Assembly (NCBI RefSeq): GCF_024029675.1
Contig: NZ_CP097121.1
Coordinates: 186,001-250,000, forward strand
DNA length: 64,000 bases
Direction: 5' to 3'
Source: Fructilactobacillus carniphilus
GTDB lineage: Bacteria > Bacillota > Bacilli > Lactobacillales > Lactobacillaceae
Below, piece by piece: positions 55,287 through 63,494 of this stretch. Both the position numbers and the translations under genes were made by a program. The notes under the pieces were generated by a model. The model was not told where the DNA came from and searched no databases. It worked only from the letters and a program-made list of their open reading frames with translations. The first letter of the stretch is position 1; every line of letters begins with the position of its first letter.

Positions 55287-55360
55287 CGGGAAGTAGCTCA
55301 GCTTGGTAGAGCACCTGGTTTGGGACCAGGGGGTCGCAGGTTCGAATCCTGTCTTCCCGA
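55287..55360 (+). tRNA. tRNA-Pro (TGG)
   Basis: CGGGAAG/CTTCCCG acceptor, anticodon loop TTTGGGA. Confidence 0.96.
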
Positions 55361-55405
55361 TTAGATATTTTAATATCTATTTTTAGGTAATATTTGCCTA
55401 TTAAT

Positions 55406-55479
55406 CGCGGTGTAGCTCAGCTGGCTAGAGCGTTCGGTTCATACCCGAGAGGTCGGGGGTTCGATTCCCTCCGCCGCGA
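55406..55479 (+). tRNA. tRNA-Met (CAT), elongator type
   Basis: CGCGGTG/CGCCGCG acceptor fully paired, anticodon loop TTCATAC; body matches Gram-positive elongator tRNA-Met. Confidence 0.9.
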
Positions 55480-55488
55480 TTAGGTCTT

Positions 55489-55563
55489 GGATCTTTAGCT
55501 CAGTTGGTTTAGAGCAGACGGCTCATAACCGTCCGGTCGTAGGTTCGAGTCCTACAAGATCCA
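55489..55563 (+). tRNA. tRNA (CAT), probably tRNA-Ile2 read after lysidine modification
   Basis: GGATCTT/AAGATCC acceptor, anticodon loop CTCATAA. The body resembles the Firmicutes tRNA-Ile2 whose C34 is modified by TilS; a second elongator Met tRNA is the alternative. Confidence 0.8.
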
Positions 55564-55621
55564 TTTGTCAAATTATTGTTGACGGCCTTATATGTATATG
55601 CTATACTTGTTTCTGTTTGAC

Positions 55622-55711
55622 GGAGGATTACCCAAGTCTGGCTGAAGGGAACGGTCTTGAAAACCGTCAGGCGAGTCAAATCGCGCGAGAGTTCGAATCT
55701 CTCATCCTCCT
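55622..55711 (+). tRNA. tRNA-Ser (TGA)
   Basis: GGAGGAT/ATCCTCC acceptor, anticodon loop CTTGAAA, long variable arm. The discriminator base is T rather than the usual G of serine tRNAs. Confidence 0.94.
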
Positions 55712-55719
55712 TTTATTAT

Positions 55720-55793
<74 letters not shown>

Positions 55794-55796
55794 TTT

Positions 55797-55871
55797 GGTC
55801 CGTTGGTCCAGTCGGTTTAAGACGCCTGCCTGTCACGCAGGAGATCACGAGTTCGAGTCTCGTACGGACCG
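55797..55871 (+). tRNA. tRNA-Asp (GTC), copy 1
   Basis: GGTCCGT/ACGGACC acceptor, anticodon loop CTGTCAC, discriminator G. Confidence 0.96.
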
Positions 55872-55880
55872 CTTTGATAT

Positions 55881-55953
55881 GGCTCGGTAGCTCAGTTGGT
55901 AGAGCAACGGATTGAAGCTCCGTGTGTCGGCAGTTCGATTCTGTCCCGCGCCA
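55881..55953 (+). tRNA. tRNA-Phe (GAA) with an acceptor-stem mismatch
   Basis: GGCTCGG faces CCGCGCC, leaving a T4-C69 mismatch where relatives have GAGCC. The anticodon loop is TTGAAGC, with G37 in place of the usual A37. Other arms are intact. Confidence 0.9.
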
Positions 55954-55979
55954 CTTGTTTCATTAATTAAATATGTTAT

Positions 55980-56050
55980 GCGGGTGTAGTTTAGTGGTAA
56001 AACCATAGCCTTCCAAGCTATTGTCGCGAGTTCGATTCTCGTCACCCGCT
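55980..56050 (+). tRNA. tRNA-Gly (TCC)
   Basis: GCGGGTG/CACCCGC acceptor, anticodon loop CTTCCAA. Confidence 0.96.
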
Positions 56051-56058
56051 TTTATTTT

Positions 56059-56133
<75 letters not shown>

Positions 56134-56136
56134 TCT

Positions 56137-56224
56137 GGAGAAGTACTCAAGTGGCTGAAGAGGCGCCCCTGCTAAGGGTGTAGGTCGCGTAAGCGGCGCG
56201 AGAGTTCGAATCTCTCCTTCTCCG
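56137..56224 (+). tRNA. tRNA-Ser (GCT)
   Basis: GGAGAAG/CTTCTCC acceptor, anticodon loop CTGCTAA, long variable arm, discriminator G. Confidence 0.96.
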
Positions 56225-56230
56225 TTTTTT

Positions 56231-56303
56231 GACCCGTTGGTCAAGTGGTTTAAGACACTGCCCTTTCACGGCAGTAACATGGGTTCGAATCCCGTACGGG
56301 TCA
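56231..56303 (+). tRNA. tRNA-Glu (TTC)
   Basis: GACCCGT/ACGGGTC acceptor, anticodon loop CTTTCAC. Confidence 0.95.
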
Positions 56304-56322
56304 TTTTTTATTTGAATATTAT

Positions 56323-56396
<74 letters not shown>

Positions 56397-56399
56397 TTT

Positions 56400-56474
56400 G
56401 GTCCGTTGGTCCAGTCGGTTTAAGACGCCTGCCTGTCACGCAGGAGATCACGAGTTCGAGTCTCGTACGGACCG
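56400..56474 (+). tRNA. tRNA-Asp (GTC), copy 2
   Basis: Identical to 55797-55871; last tRNA of the cluster. Confidence 0.96.
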
Positions 56475-56476
56475 TT

Positions 56477-56511
56477 AAAAAAAGGAGATGAAAAATTCAT
56501 CTCCTTTTTTT
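56477..56511. terminator. Bidirectional terminator of the rRNA/tRNA operon
   Basis: AAAAAAAGGAGATGAA pairs with TTCATCTCCTTTTTTT. It also serves the converging gene at 56510-57016. Confidence 0.92.
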
Positions 56512-57016
56512 ATGCTTTAGGTTGAACTCGTTGATAACCAATCTCATGGTAGTTAGCACTAAAATCATTCTTAAAGGTTTGGTACGAAACAAAATCGTGT
56601 TGCTCACTTTGTTCCCATTTCATGCAATCATATTGCTGTTTCCAAAGGGTTAATAATATCCGACTGTCACTATTACCTTCGGCGGTTAGATAGTAAACAC
56701 CCGTCATTCCAGTAGGGGTATCCGGATTGCTCATAAAGTTGCTAACTTGAGCATCCAGAATTTGTCGCTGGTCTTTGCTCGGACTAATTTCGATGTAACT
56801 AATGTAGTGCTCCCAGTCATCATTACCCGCATGCGCTTTTACCTCGTAAACAACTGGCGAAGTGAAAACAGAATCTTCACCAGAATAATCCACTAATTGC
56901 ATTCCGTGAGCGTTGTTAGCAGCGGCAAATAGTGCCATGTGTCGTTCGGGATATTTCTTCATAATCTGTTCCAGAATGGCTTCTGATCCAAATGTTACGG
57001 AAATTTTTCTGATCAT
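56510..57016 (-). CDS. ABM-like (antibiotic biosynthesis monooxygenase fold) protein
   Basis: A 168-residue soluble protein. Its second half, with YISYIEISPSKDQRQILDAQVSNF and SRILLTLWKQQYDCMKWEQSEQHDF, follows the strand-helix-strand pattern of ferredoxin-like ABM domains, which include heme-degrading monooxygenases of the HmoB/IsdG kind. A catalytic Asn/His/Trp triad cannot be confirmed by eye, and the first half is less clear. No iron-uptake genes are adjacent. The call is tentative; it may be a regulatory or stress protein of the same fold. Confidence 0.55.
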   Translation of the reverse strand: MIRKISVTFGSEAILEQIMKKYPERHMALFAAANNAHGMQLVDYSGEDSVFTSPVVYEVKAHAGNDDWEHYISYIEISPSKDQRQILDAQVSNFMSNPDTPTGMTGVYYLTAEGNSDSRILLTLWKQQYDCMKWEQSEQHDFVSYQTFKNDFSANYHEIGYQRVQPKA

Positions 57017-57104
57017 GGTAATCCTCCAATCATTTTATCTACTTTTAGTTTAGAATAAAGTAGAGGAAGTTAAAAGAAAAAAGATTTTTAAATGAGGTTA
57101 AACA

Positions 57105-57845
57105 ATGAAATTAACTATTTTAGGTTATTATGGTGGTTATCCTTATCAAAACACGGCAACCAGTGGCTATTTGTTACAAGCAAAAGGCTTCAATTTGCTC
57201 TTAGATTGTGGCAGTGGAGTATTAATGGAGCTGGGGAACGTTTTAGATCCCTTACGCTTAGATGCGGTTTTATTATCGCACTATCATGCCGATCACGTGG
57301 CCGACGTTGGGGTTTTACAATACTACTGGCAATTACACCCGGAACGATATCAACATGAACTACTACCCATTTACGGGCATATTTTCGATCAAGCAGCGTT
57401 TGACGGCTTAGATTGGCCCACGGCAACGGAAAAGCGGGCCTATGATCCTGAAACGGTTAACCAGATTGGACCCTTTGAAATTAAATTCTTACGGACAGAA
57501 CATCCAGTGCCAGCGTTTGCAATGAGAATCAAAGAACGTGACACCGGAAAAGTTTTGGTTTATACTGCTGATTCAAAGGTTTTCCCCACACTGACAGAGT
57601 TTGCTCATGACGCAGACCTGTTGATTGCTGATACCAATTTCTTTGCTGATCAACCGGGGAAAATCTGGCACATGACTACCACTCAGGTTGGGGGAATGGC
57701 CCTAAATGCACACGTGCACTCGTTGCTAATTAGTCATTTGCCCCAAACAGCAGACCGCGACCGGTTATTACAAGAAACTACGGTGGCCAGTCACAACCAG
57801 CTTCCCGTGCAACTTCCGCACACAGGAATGGTAATTAATATTTAG
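57105..57845 (+). CDS. MBL-fold metallohydrolase (RNase Z-like/YhfI type)
   Basis: A 246-residue protein of the metallo-beta-lactamase fold. The metal motif HYHADH is at 59-64, preceded by LLLDCGSGVLMELG, with further ligands expected in RTEHPVPAFAMRI, ADTNFF and ISHLPQ. The domain matches RNase Z-like hydrolases but is shorter than true RNase Z and lacks its long exosite arm. A hydrolytic role on a small phosphoester or nucleic acid is likely; the substrate is unknown. It precedes mecA by 17 bases. Confidence 0.88.
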   Translation: MKLTILGYYGGYPYQNTATSGYLLQAKGFNLLLDCGSGVLMELGNVLDPLRLDAVLLSHYHADHVADVGVLQYYWQLHPERYQHELLPIYGHIFDQAAFDGLDWPTATEKRAYDPETVNQIGPFEIKFLRTEHPVPAFAMRIKERDTGKVLVYTADSKVFPTLTEFAHDADLLIADTNFFADQPGKIWHMTTTQVGGMALNAHVHSLLISHLPQTADRDRLLQETTVASHNQLPVQLPHTGMVINI

Positions 57846-57862
57846 ATTAAAGAGGGATCGTT

Positions 57863-58558
57863 TTGAAATTTGAAAAAACAAATGAAAATACGATTAAAGT
57901 TTGGGTCACTAACAAGGATTTACAAGAACGGCACGTTAATCTTTTAGATCTCATGGAAAATCAGGATGAGGTCGAACAATTCTTCTACCAAATCCTCGAA
58001 GAGGTTGACGTTGATCACGAGTTTCAGAATAACGACCTGGTTTCCTTTCAAGTTTTACCCGCCCACGATGGGTTTGAAATGATCATCAGTAAGGATGACC
58101 GGTTGGTTTCTCAACTGACGGAAGCCAACGTGAACTTCGCTTCGGAAGAATCCAAGGAAAAATTTACAAAAATGAAGCAAAAACAGCAGAGCAGCGATGT
58201 TTTTGATGCGGATCATTTAACCAGAGTGGTTCCGATTCGCTTTGCTAGTTTTGAAGAACTTTTGAACGGAATTCAGGCTGCCCAACGGCAACTCCGGATT
58301 CACGGGGTTAAATTGGCCACGGCGTTGTATAAGCGCGAAGACCAGTATTATCTAGTGCTTCGTTACCAATTGTTTCCGGACAACGTTGATCCTACTTGGG
58401 ATGAGATTAAAACTCAGTTAGATGCGATTGACGACCAGCTCAGTTTATTCTATGAATTTGGTGAGTTAAGTCCCATGCGCTCCGAGCAACTGGAACAATC
58501 AGCGCAACCTATCATTGCGCAACAAGCAGTTAAAACGTTGACCCATTACTTTAATTAA
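57863..58558 (+). CDS. mecA: Adaptor protein MecA
   Basis: MecA delivers substrates such as ComK, ComS or Spx to the ClpCP protease. The 231-residue protein begins MKFEKTNENTIKVWVTNKDL, as MecA does, has an acidic middle linker (about 100-125) and a C-terminal ClpC-binding domain with VPIRFASFEELL and YYLVLRYQLFPD. Start is TTG 57863 with AGAGGGA upstream. The neighbouring order mecA-coiA-spxH-relQ-nadK-rluA family mirrors the Bacillus yjb region, with pepF missing. Confidence 0.94.
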   Translation: MKFEKTNENTIKVWVTNKDLQERHVNLLDLMENQDEVEQFFYQILEEVDVDHEFQNNDLVSFQVLPAHDGFEMIISKDDRLVSQLTEANVNFASEESKEKFTKMKQKQQSSDVFDADHLTRVVPIRFASFEELLNGIQAAQRQLRIHGVKLATALYKREDQYYLVLRYQLFPDNVDPTWDEIKTQLDAIDDQLSLFYEFGELSPMRSEQLEQSAQPIIAQQAVKTLTHYFN

Positions 58559-58563
58559 ACTAA

Positions 58564-58594
58564 CCAAAAAGACCACAGAAACGTGGTCTTTTTT
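58564..58594 (+). terminator. Intrinsic terminator after mecA
   Basis: AAAAAGACCAC pairs with GTGGTCTTTTTT. Confidence 0.9.
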
Positions 58595-58613
58595 CGTATC
58601 TTCTACAAGGGTG

Positions 58614-59696
58614 ATGTGCTTGTTAATGGCAATGACGACTGACCAAAAACGAATCAATGCTTGCACCGCTGAACGGGGATTAACTTATTATTGTCCTAAC
58701 TGTGCGGCGACAGTCCTTTTACGCCGAGGTAGATTTAAGGTGGCTCATTTTGCCCATCGTCAAAATATCGGTTGCCATGTAGGGGAGCCAGAAACGAAGG
58801 AGCATCTAGCAGGGAAGTTCTTTTTATGGCAACAGAGTCAACAGGATGGGACCGCCCAGTTGGAATGGTATCTGGATGCAATTCACCAACGACCAGATGT
58901 GTTGGTGAACCACCACCTAGTGCTTGAATTTCAATGTAGTCCGCTTTCACTAACTCGGTTTTGCGAACGAATCCAAGGCTACCGAAGCCTAGAGCTTCAC
59001 TCCGAATGGCTATTAGGGCACGCGTATTACTTGCGGCGTAAAACTGCTGCCAGCGTGTTGAAGTTTTTGGCTTATCGACCAACGGTGGGCTATTACCTGC
59101 TCTTTCTTTTAGAGCAGCCGATGCGGTTCGTGATCCGTTATCAGCTTCGCTTGGTGGATCAGCGGTTGATTTTTTTGGAGCAATCGTTTAGCACCGGCGC
59201 GGCATTAATTCAGTTCTTGCAACATCCACAACTAACGCAGCCAACGGTGCCATCCTTGAGACTATTTCAAGGATGGGTAGAAAACCAGTTGCAACGGAAA
59301 AATCCGGCCGTGGTAAAACTGCAACAAACTTGCTATCAAAAGCGTCACTTATTACAAGGATGCCCGCTGGTTTGTCATGTTCCCCGTTCGGTTCCACCGT
59401 TGCAAACAGCGATTTGGTGGTTAAACTGGCGCATTCAGGTGCTATTGGAATTAGAAACGAAGCACACTGTTAACTTAACTGACTTAGTAATTCGGTTGGA
59501 ACACCAGCTTCAATTTCCGTTATTGGCTGATTTACATCAGCATGTATTTGTTATCGTTCAGCAATTTGCCAATCATCTAGTACAAGCTGGGATGGCGACC
59601 CAACGGAACCAACAGCTATACTGGCAAAAAAAGGAGCACTGGTTTGCGGACGGGGTTCAGAAAAAACGGGCCATTCAGGCTAAAGAAAAAGACTAG
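58614..59696 (+). CDS. coiA: Competence protein CoiA
   Basis: A 360-residue protein with the CoiA pattern: an N-terminal zinc-ribbon-like segment (YYCPNCAATVLLRRGRFKVAHFAH), then a PD-(D/E)XK-type nuclease core with RPDVLV and LEFQCSPLS. In Bacillus and Streptococcus CoiA acts in DNA processing during transformation. The start is unsure: ATG 58614 lies close to AAGGG, while TTG 58620, nine bases from it, gives an N-terminus (MLMAMT) more like other CoiA proteins. The ORF appears intact. Other competence genes are not in the window. Confidence 0.88.
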   Translation: MCLLMAMTTDQKRINACTAERGLTYYCPNCAATVLLRRGRFKVAHFAHRQNIGCHVGEPETKEHLAGKFFLWQQSQQDGTAQLEWYLDAIHQRPDVLVNHHLVLEFQCSPLSLTRFCERIQGYRSLELHSEWLLGHAYYLRRKTAASVLKFLAYRPTVGYYLLFLLEQPMRFVIRYQLRLVDQRLIFLEQSFSTGAALIQFLQHPQLTQPTVPSLRLFQGWVENQLQRKNPAVVKLQQTCYQKRHLLQGCPLVCHVPRSVPPLQTAIWWLNWRIQVLLELETKHTVNLTDLVIRLEHQLQFPLLADLHQHVFVIVQQFANHLVQAGMATQRNQQLYWQKKEHWFADGVQKKRAIQAKEKD

Positions 59697-59712
59697 CATT
59701 TGCTAGTCTTTT
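59686..59712. terminator. Bidirectional terminator between coiA and spxH
   Basis: AAAAGACTAGCA pairs with TGCTAGTCTTTT, overlapping both stops. Confidence 0.8.
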
Positions 59713-60268
59713 ACAGCACCCGCAAGTTAGGGGTGCCAGCTTCTTTTTGAATCTTGGCTTCCATCTCGGTACAGAGGGTATGTAAATGTTGATAGTCTAA
59801 ATCTTTAATCAAAAGACCGTTGGCACAACTTGCACAGTTGAAAATCACGAGGTTGTCGTGATCAGCTACGCCCATTTCCCGAATCAATTCTTGGTCGGAC
59901 TTAAAGGCCGATTGGGGAAGGTCAGATTCGCGATCTTCTTGAAACATCTCTAAGTCCAAACTAGTTTCCCGAGCTACTTGGTCGGCCAATGATTTAGAAT
60001 AAGTAGTTTGGTTCGTGATAATTTCTGTTTGCAACTGTTGCAAGAATTCTCGTCCTTTTTTGCATCCTTGAAAGAGAGCTGCTTTGTAGTCTAATGTAAT
60101 TTGGTAATCAAGTTGATGGTGCTCGTTGTTAATTATTCCAAGTTGAAGGTACGGAATGAACTTTACACGCACTTTTTGGGTTAAGTTATCAGCAACTTTA
60201 GTAACAGCTTGTTCCGCGGTTAAACAGGTGGAACAAGTTGGTTCTACAAATAAGTACATTTCAATCAT
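59711..60268 (-). CDS. spxH: SpxH/YjbH-like DsbA-family adaptor
   Basis: A 185-residue thioredoxin-fold protein. The CxxC motif is C12-S-T-C15 in VEPTCSTCLTAEQ, and a second cysteine pair occurs in NCASC. Length and the DsbA-like helical insert resemble YjbH/SpxH, which helps ClpXP degrade Spx in Firmicutes. I use ATG 60268, with AAAGGA nine bases upstream, because the longer ORF has no ribosome-binding site. Its location beside relQ and nadK, as in Bacillus, supports the assignment; divergence from the Bacillus protein is considerable. Confidence 0.82.
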   Translation of the reverse strand: MIEMYLFVEPTCSTCLTAEQAVTKVADNLTQKVRVKFIPYLQLGIINNEHHQLDYQITLDYKAALFQGCKKGREFLQQLQTEIITNQTTYSKSLADQVARETSLDLEMFQEDRESDLPQSAFKSDQELIREMGVADHDNLVIFNCASCANGLLIKDLDYQHLHTLCTEMEAKIQKEAGTPNLRVL

Positions 60269-60440
60269 TCCGCACAATCCTTTCTCGAAATTTAAACTTT
60301 TTAAGATAAACTTTATAAATAGACGCACTATTTAGAATACCAAACTTTAGTTAAATTTCAATGATTTTGTCTCTGGAACTGCCGAGCTGGAGTTCGGAAT
60401 ATGATAAGATGTTACTATCAAGTGTAAATGAGGTGGTTTT

Positions 60441-61073
60441 GTGAATGAAAACTGGGAGCAACTTTTATTTCCCTACCAACAAGCCGCAAAAGAATGGAAA
60501 GTAAAACTACGCGGGATGCGTAAGGAATTTCAGGTTAGAGGCGAACACTCGCCCATTGAATTTGTGACGAGTCGGATTAAATCGATTCCAAGCATCGAAG
60601 AAAAAATGCAACGGCGCCATATTACGGCAGAGCGGTTGACAGAAGATATGGAAGACCTTTGTGGACTACGAATTATGTGTCCCTTTTTGGACGATGTATC
60701 GGACGTGGTTCAGTTATTACGCCGCCGTAACGACGTAGAAATTGTTTCCGAGCGAGACTACGTTAATAACGAAAAGGAAAGTGGTTACCGCTCTTATCAC
60801 ATTGTATTTCGCTATCCGCTCCAACTATTGGATGGAGAACGGGAGATTCTCGTGGAAATTCAGGTGCGGACGTTAGCCATGAATTTCTGGGCCACGCTGG
60901 AACATTCGTTAAACTATAAACATCCCGGTGAATTTCCCGAGGACGTGCATCAGCGGTTGCAAGCGGCATCTGAGACAGCTTTTAAGCTCGATGAGGAAAT
61001 GTCGCAGATTCACCATGAGCTTTCCAACGCGGAAGCGCAACAAGACCAAGCAGACGACAAAGGAGAGAAATGA
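60441..61073 (+). CDS. relQ: Small alarmone synthetase RelQ
   Basis: A 210-residue synthetase-only protein that makes (p)ppGpp. It has [24 protein letters not shown], the [18 protein letters not shown] substrate region and [22 protein letters not shown], all characteristic of RelP/RelQ; no hydrolase or regulatory domains are present. The C-terminal helix is acidic and Gln-rich. GTG 60441 is the start, after GAGGTGG. The gene overlaps nadK by one base, linking alarmone production with NADP supply as in other Firmicutes. Confidence 0.94.
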   Translation: MNENWEQLLFPYQQAAKEWKVKLRGMRKEFQVRGEHSPIEFVTSRIKSIPSIEEKMQRRHITAERLTEDMEDLCGLRIMCPFLDDVSDVVQLLRRRNDVEIVSERDYVNNEKESGYRSYHIVFRYPLQLLDGEREILVEIQVRTLAMNFWATLEHSLNYKHPGEFPEDVHQRLQAASETAFKLDEEMSQIHHELSNAEAQQDQADDKGEK

Positions 61074-61882
61074 TGCGGATTGCCATTTTTGGAAACGACA
61101 ACGCCTCCTCAACCACGGTGGCGACGGCGTTAGCCAAATTAATTAATCAATCAAACGAATTACAGCTCGATGAATTAAACCCAGAAGTTGTGATTTCAGT
61201 TGGTGGTGATGGGACGCTGTTATCGGCATTTCATCACTACAAAGATCTGGCCGAAAAAATTCGATTTGTAGGGGTCCATACCGGTCACTTAGGGTTTTAT
61301 ACTGACTGGCGGGATAATGAGGTCGAACAATTAGTTTCTAGTCTTGAACGCGATAACGGACAAAGCGTAAGCTATCCGTTGTTAGACATCAAGGTGGAGT
61401 ATTCTGATCAAGGGGAACCAGATTACATGCTGGCCCTCAATGAATCGACCGTCAAAAAGTTATTCGGGACGATGGTAGGGAAGGTCTACATCAAAGACCA
61501 ACTGTTTGAAAACTTTCGCGGTGACGGTTTGTGTATTTCAACGCCGACGGGATCAACGGCCTACAATAAATCAGTGGGAGGAGCCATCATTTCTCCGCGC
61601 TTTAATGCCGTGCAAATGGCTGAAATGGCTTCGATTAACAACCGGGTCTTTCGAACGATTGGCTCGCCCATCATCATTCCTCCTTCAGAAGAGCTGACGA
61701 TTGTTCCCAACGTTTCACTTCATAACGTGTTAACTTGTGATCAGTTAATGGTGAAGGACCGCCCGATTAAAGCGATTACCTACCGCATTTCGGAACGACG
61801 GATTTACTTTGCGAAGTACCGGCACACCCACTTCTGGAAGCGGGTCGGTAATTCCTTCATTGGTGAGGATATGAATGAGTAA
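61073..61882 (+). CDS. nadK: NAD kinase
   Basis: Phosphorylates NAD to NADP. The 269-residue protein has the GGDGTLL motif (about 44-50), the second conserved region [14 protein letters not shown] and the tetramer-contact C-terminus. Start ATG 61073 is six bases after AGGAGA; an ATG three bases earlier is less well placed. It overlaps the following pseudouridine synthase gene by eight bases, so relQ, nadK and the synthase are co-translated. Confidence 0.95.
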   Translation: MRIAIFGNDNASSTTVATALAKLINQSNELQLDELNPEVVISVGGDGTLLSAFHHYKDLAEKIRFVGVHTGHLGFYTDWRDNEVEQLVSSLERDNGQSVSYPLLDIKVEYSDQGEPDYMLALNESTVKKLFGTMVGKVYIKDQLFENFRGDGLCISTPTGSTAYNKSVGGAIISPRFNAVQMAEMASINNRVFRTIGSPIIIPPSEELTIVPNVSLHNVLTCDQLMVKDRPIKAITYRISERRIYFAKYRHTHFWKRVGNSFIGEDMNE

Positions 61883-62777
61883 ATTTCAATGGACCAATCA
61901 ACAACCGAGTCCGCTTAAACTGCGGACTTTTTTGTTGCAGCACGGGGTGACCCGCTCCCTGTTAAAACGGGTGAAGTTTCATGGAGGCGAACTGCAGGTT
62001 AATCAAAAAGTTCGCTATCCGCACGAAGTAATTCAGCAGGGCGACGTGGTAACGGTCAGTTTGCCGCCCGAACCTCAAAATCCCCACTTGCAGGTTTCCG
62101 AGCTCCCGATTTCCATCTTATTTGAGGATGACAACTATTTAATTCTAAATAAACCAGCAACGGTAGCCACCGTTCCATCGGCGCTTTATCCGAATCACAC
62201 GCTGGTTAATCGGGTGCTCGGTTATTACATTCGCCAAGGTTATGCGAACCGGGTGATTCACGTGGTCAATCGCTTGGACAAGGGAACTAGCGGTCCAGTA
62301 ATTTTTGCCAAGAATAGTCTAGCCCATTCTTTGTTAGACCGGAAACTACAACGCCACGAGGTTCAAAAACATTACGTCTCGGTGTTAGACGGACAGGCGG
62401 TGAATGACCACGCCACCATTATTTTGCCGATTGGGCGACGGCCTGGTTCGTTTTTGGAACGAGCCGTTGTCAGTGGCGGTAAATTTGCGCAGACCGAATT
62501 TTGGTTGCTCGATCGGACCACGCACCATTCGCTAGTAAAGATTCGATTACATACCGGACGGACCCACCAAATTCGGGTACATTTTGCAGCGCTCGGCTTG
62601 CCGCTAGTGGGGGATTGGTTGTATAATCCCACCAATCATGAGCTTTCGCATCAGGCACTGCACTGCTACCGAATCTCCTTTTTTGACGCGTTAGCCCAGC
62701 GAACTGTAACCGTTACGGCACCGGTTCCTGCGTGTTTTTCGCAATTAATGCAACCTAAAAACGACTTCCTGGTTTAG
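61875..62777 (+). CDS. RluA-family pseudouridine synthase
   Basis: A 300-residue RNA pseudouridine synthase of the RluA/RluD family. The catalytic aspartate is D135 in [11 protein letters not shown], followed by HYVSVLDG and the [16 protein letters not shown] motif near residue 230. An N-terminal S4-like segment (residues 15-60) may assist RNA binding. In Bacillus the equivalent gene is yjbO. The target is probably 23S rRNA, but this paralogue group is not resolved by eye. Confidence 0.9.
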   Translation: MSKFQWTNQQPSPLKLRTFLLQHGVTRSLLKRVKFHGGELQVNQKVRYPHEVIQQGDVVTVSLPPEPQNPHLQVSELPISILFEDDNYLILNKPATVATVPSALYPNHTLVNRVLGYYIRQGYANRVIHVVNRLDKGTSGPVIFAKNSLAHSLLDRKLQRHEVQKHYVSVLDGQAVNDHATIILPIGRRPGSFLERAVVSGGKFAQTEFWLLDRTTHHSLVKIRLHTGRTHQIRVHFAALGLPLVGDWLYNPTNHELSHQALHCYRISFFDALAQRTVTVTAPVPACFSQLMQPKNDFLV

Positions 62778-62789
62778 GAAGTCGTTTTT
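62757..62789. terminator. Bidirectional terminator
   Basis: AAAAACGACTTCCT pairs with AGGAAGTCGTTTTT between the pseudouridine synthase and the converging CutC-like gene. Confidence 0.9.
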
Positions 62790-62791
62790 GC

Positions 62792-63376
62792 CTAGTCAAC
62801 TAGTGGGGCAATGATGGTCGAGACATCGATCGTGGTGGCTACCGCTTGGGCAGCAGCGGTGGTTTCCGTAAGGGGCACCAATTGTAAGCTCGGAAAGGCT
62901 GGTAAGGCTTCCTGGAGCTCTGTTAAATGATCAGCAGCGACAATTCCCCGGAATTGGTGTTCGTCCAGCCACTGTAAGGCAGACGGCCATTCCGATGGGG
63001 GTAGTTTAGTAAACGTCGGGGAGAAAAAGGTTTCCATTCCTGCGGATGCCCCTAAAAAGACCTCGAGGGCTTCCTGATCTAACTGGTTTTCTTGAGTTAA
63101 AGCACCAAAAATGACGCCATCAACTCCTAGTTCCTGGCATTGAAAAAGGTCGTCTTCCATCAGGTTGATTTCTGCATCGTTCCAAGTGCTAGTTTTCGAA
63201 TCCGCACTAATCCACACGTCTAAACTTTGCTGATGTTCGTGGAGATAGGTGGTAGTTGCTGCAATTAATCCGCGACTGGGAGTCTGGTAGTGATTCGCAA
63301 GCGCCACCCGCACCAAAGCCTTTTCGCTCGCCGTATGGACCTCGTGAAAGGTCGAAATTAAGGGTTCAATTTGCAT
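62792..63376 (-). CDS. CutC-family protein (shortened)
   Basis: A 194-residue protein resembling CutC TIM-barrel proteins: RVALANHYQTPSRGLIAA near the N-terminus parallels the GGLTPS region, EINLMEDDLFQCQELGVDGVIFGALTQ is the central family signature, and TFTKLPPSEWPSALQWL follows the usual FHRAFD position, though without that exact motif. Bacterial CutC is about 210-250 residues, so the protein is short and misses some catalytic-looking residues. The copper-homeostasis role attached to the name is poorly supported. It stands alone. Confidence 0.7.
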   Translation of the reverse strand: MQIEPLISTFHEVHTASEKALVRVALANHYQTPSRGLIAATTTYLHEHQQSLDVWISADSKTSTWNDAEINLMEDDLFQCQELGVDGVIFGALTQENQLDQEALEVFLGASAGMETFFSPTFTKLPPSEWPSALQWLDEHQFRGIVAADHLTELQEALPAFPSLQLVPLTETTAAAQAVATTIDVSTIIAPLVD

Positions 63377-63494
63377 AATTCATCCTCCTTTGGCTTAATC
63401 TTACCATGCTTCGGTGCATTTGCCGCTCTGCACGAAATGCGAACAGGTGTGCTATAATAGACGTCTAAGTTGAAAATAGAAAGCGGAGAAATTT

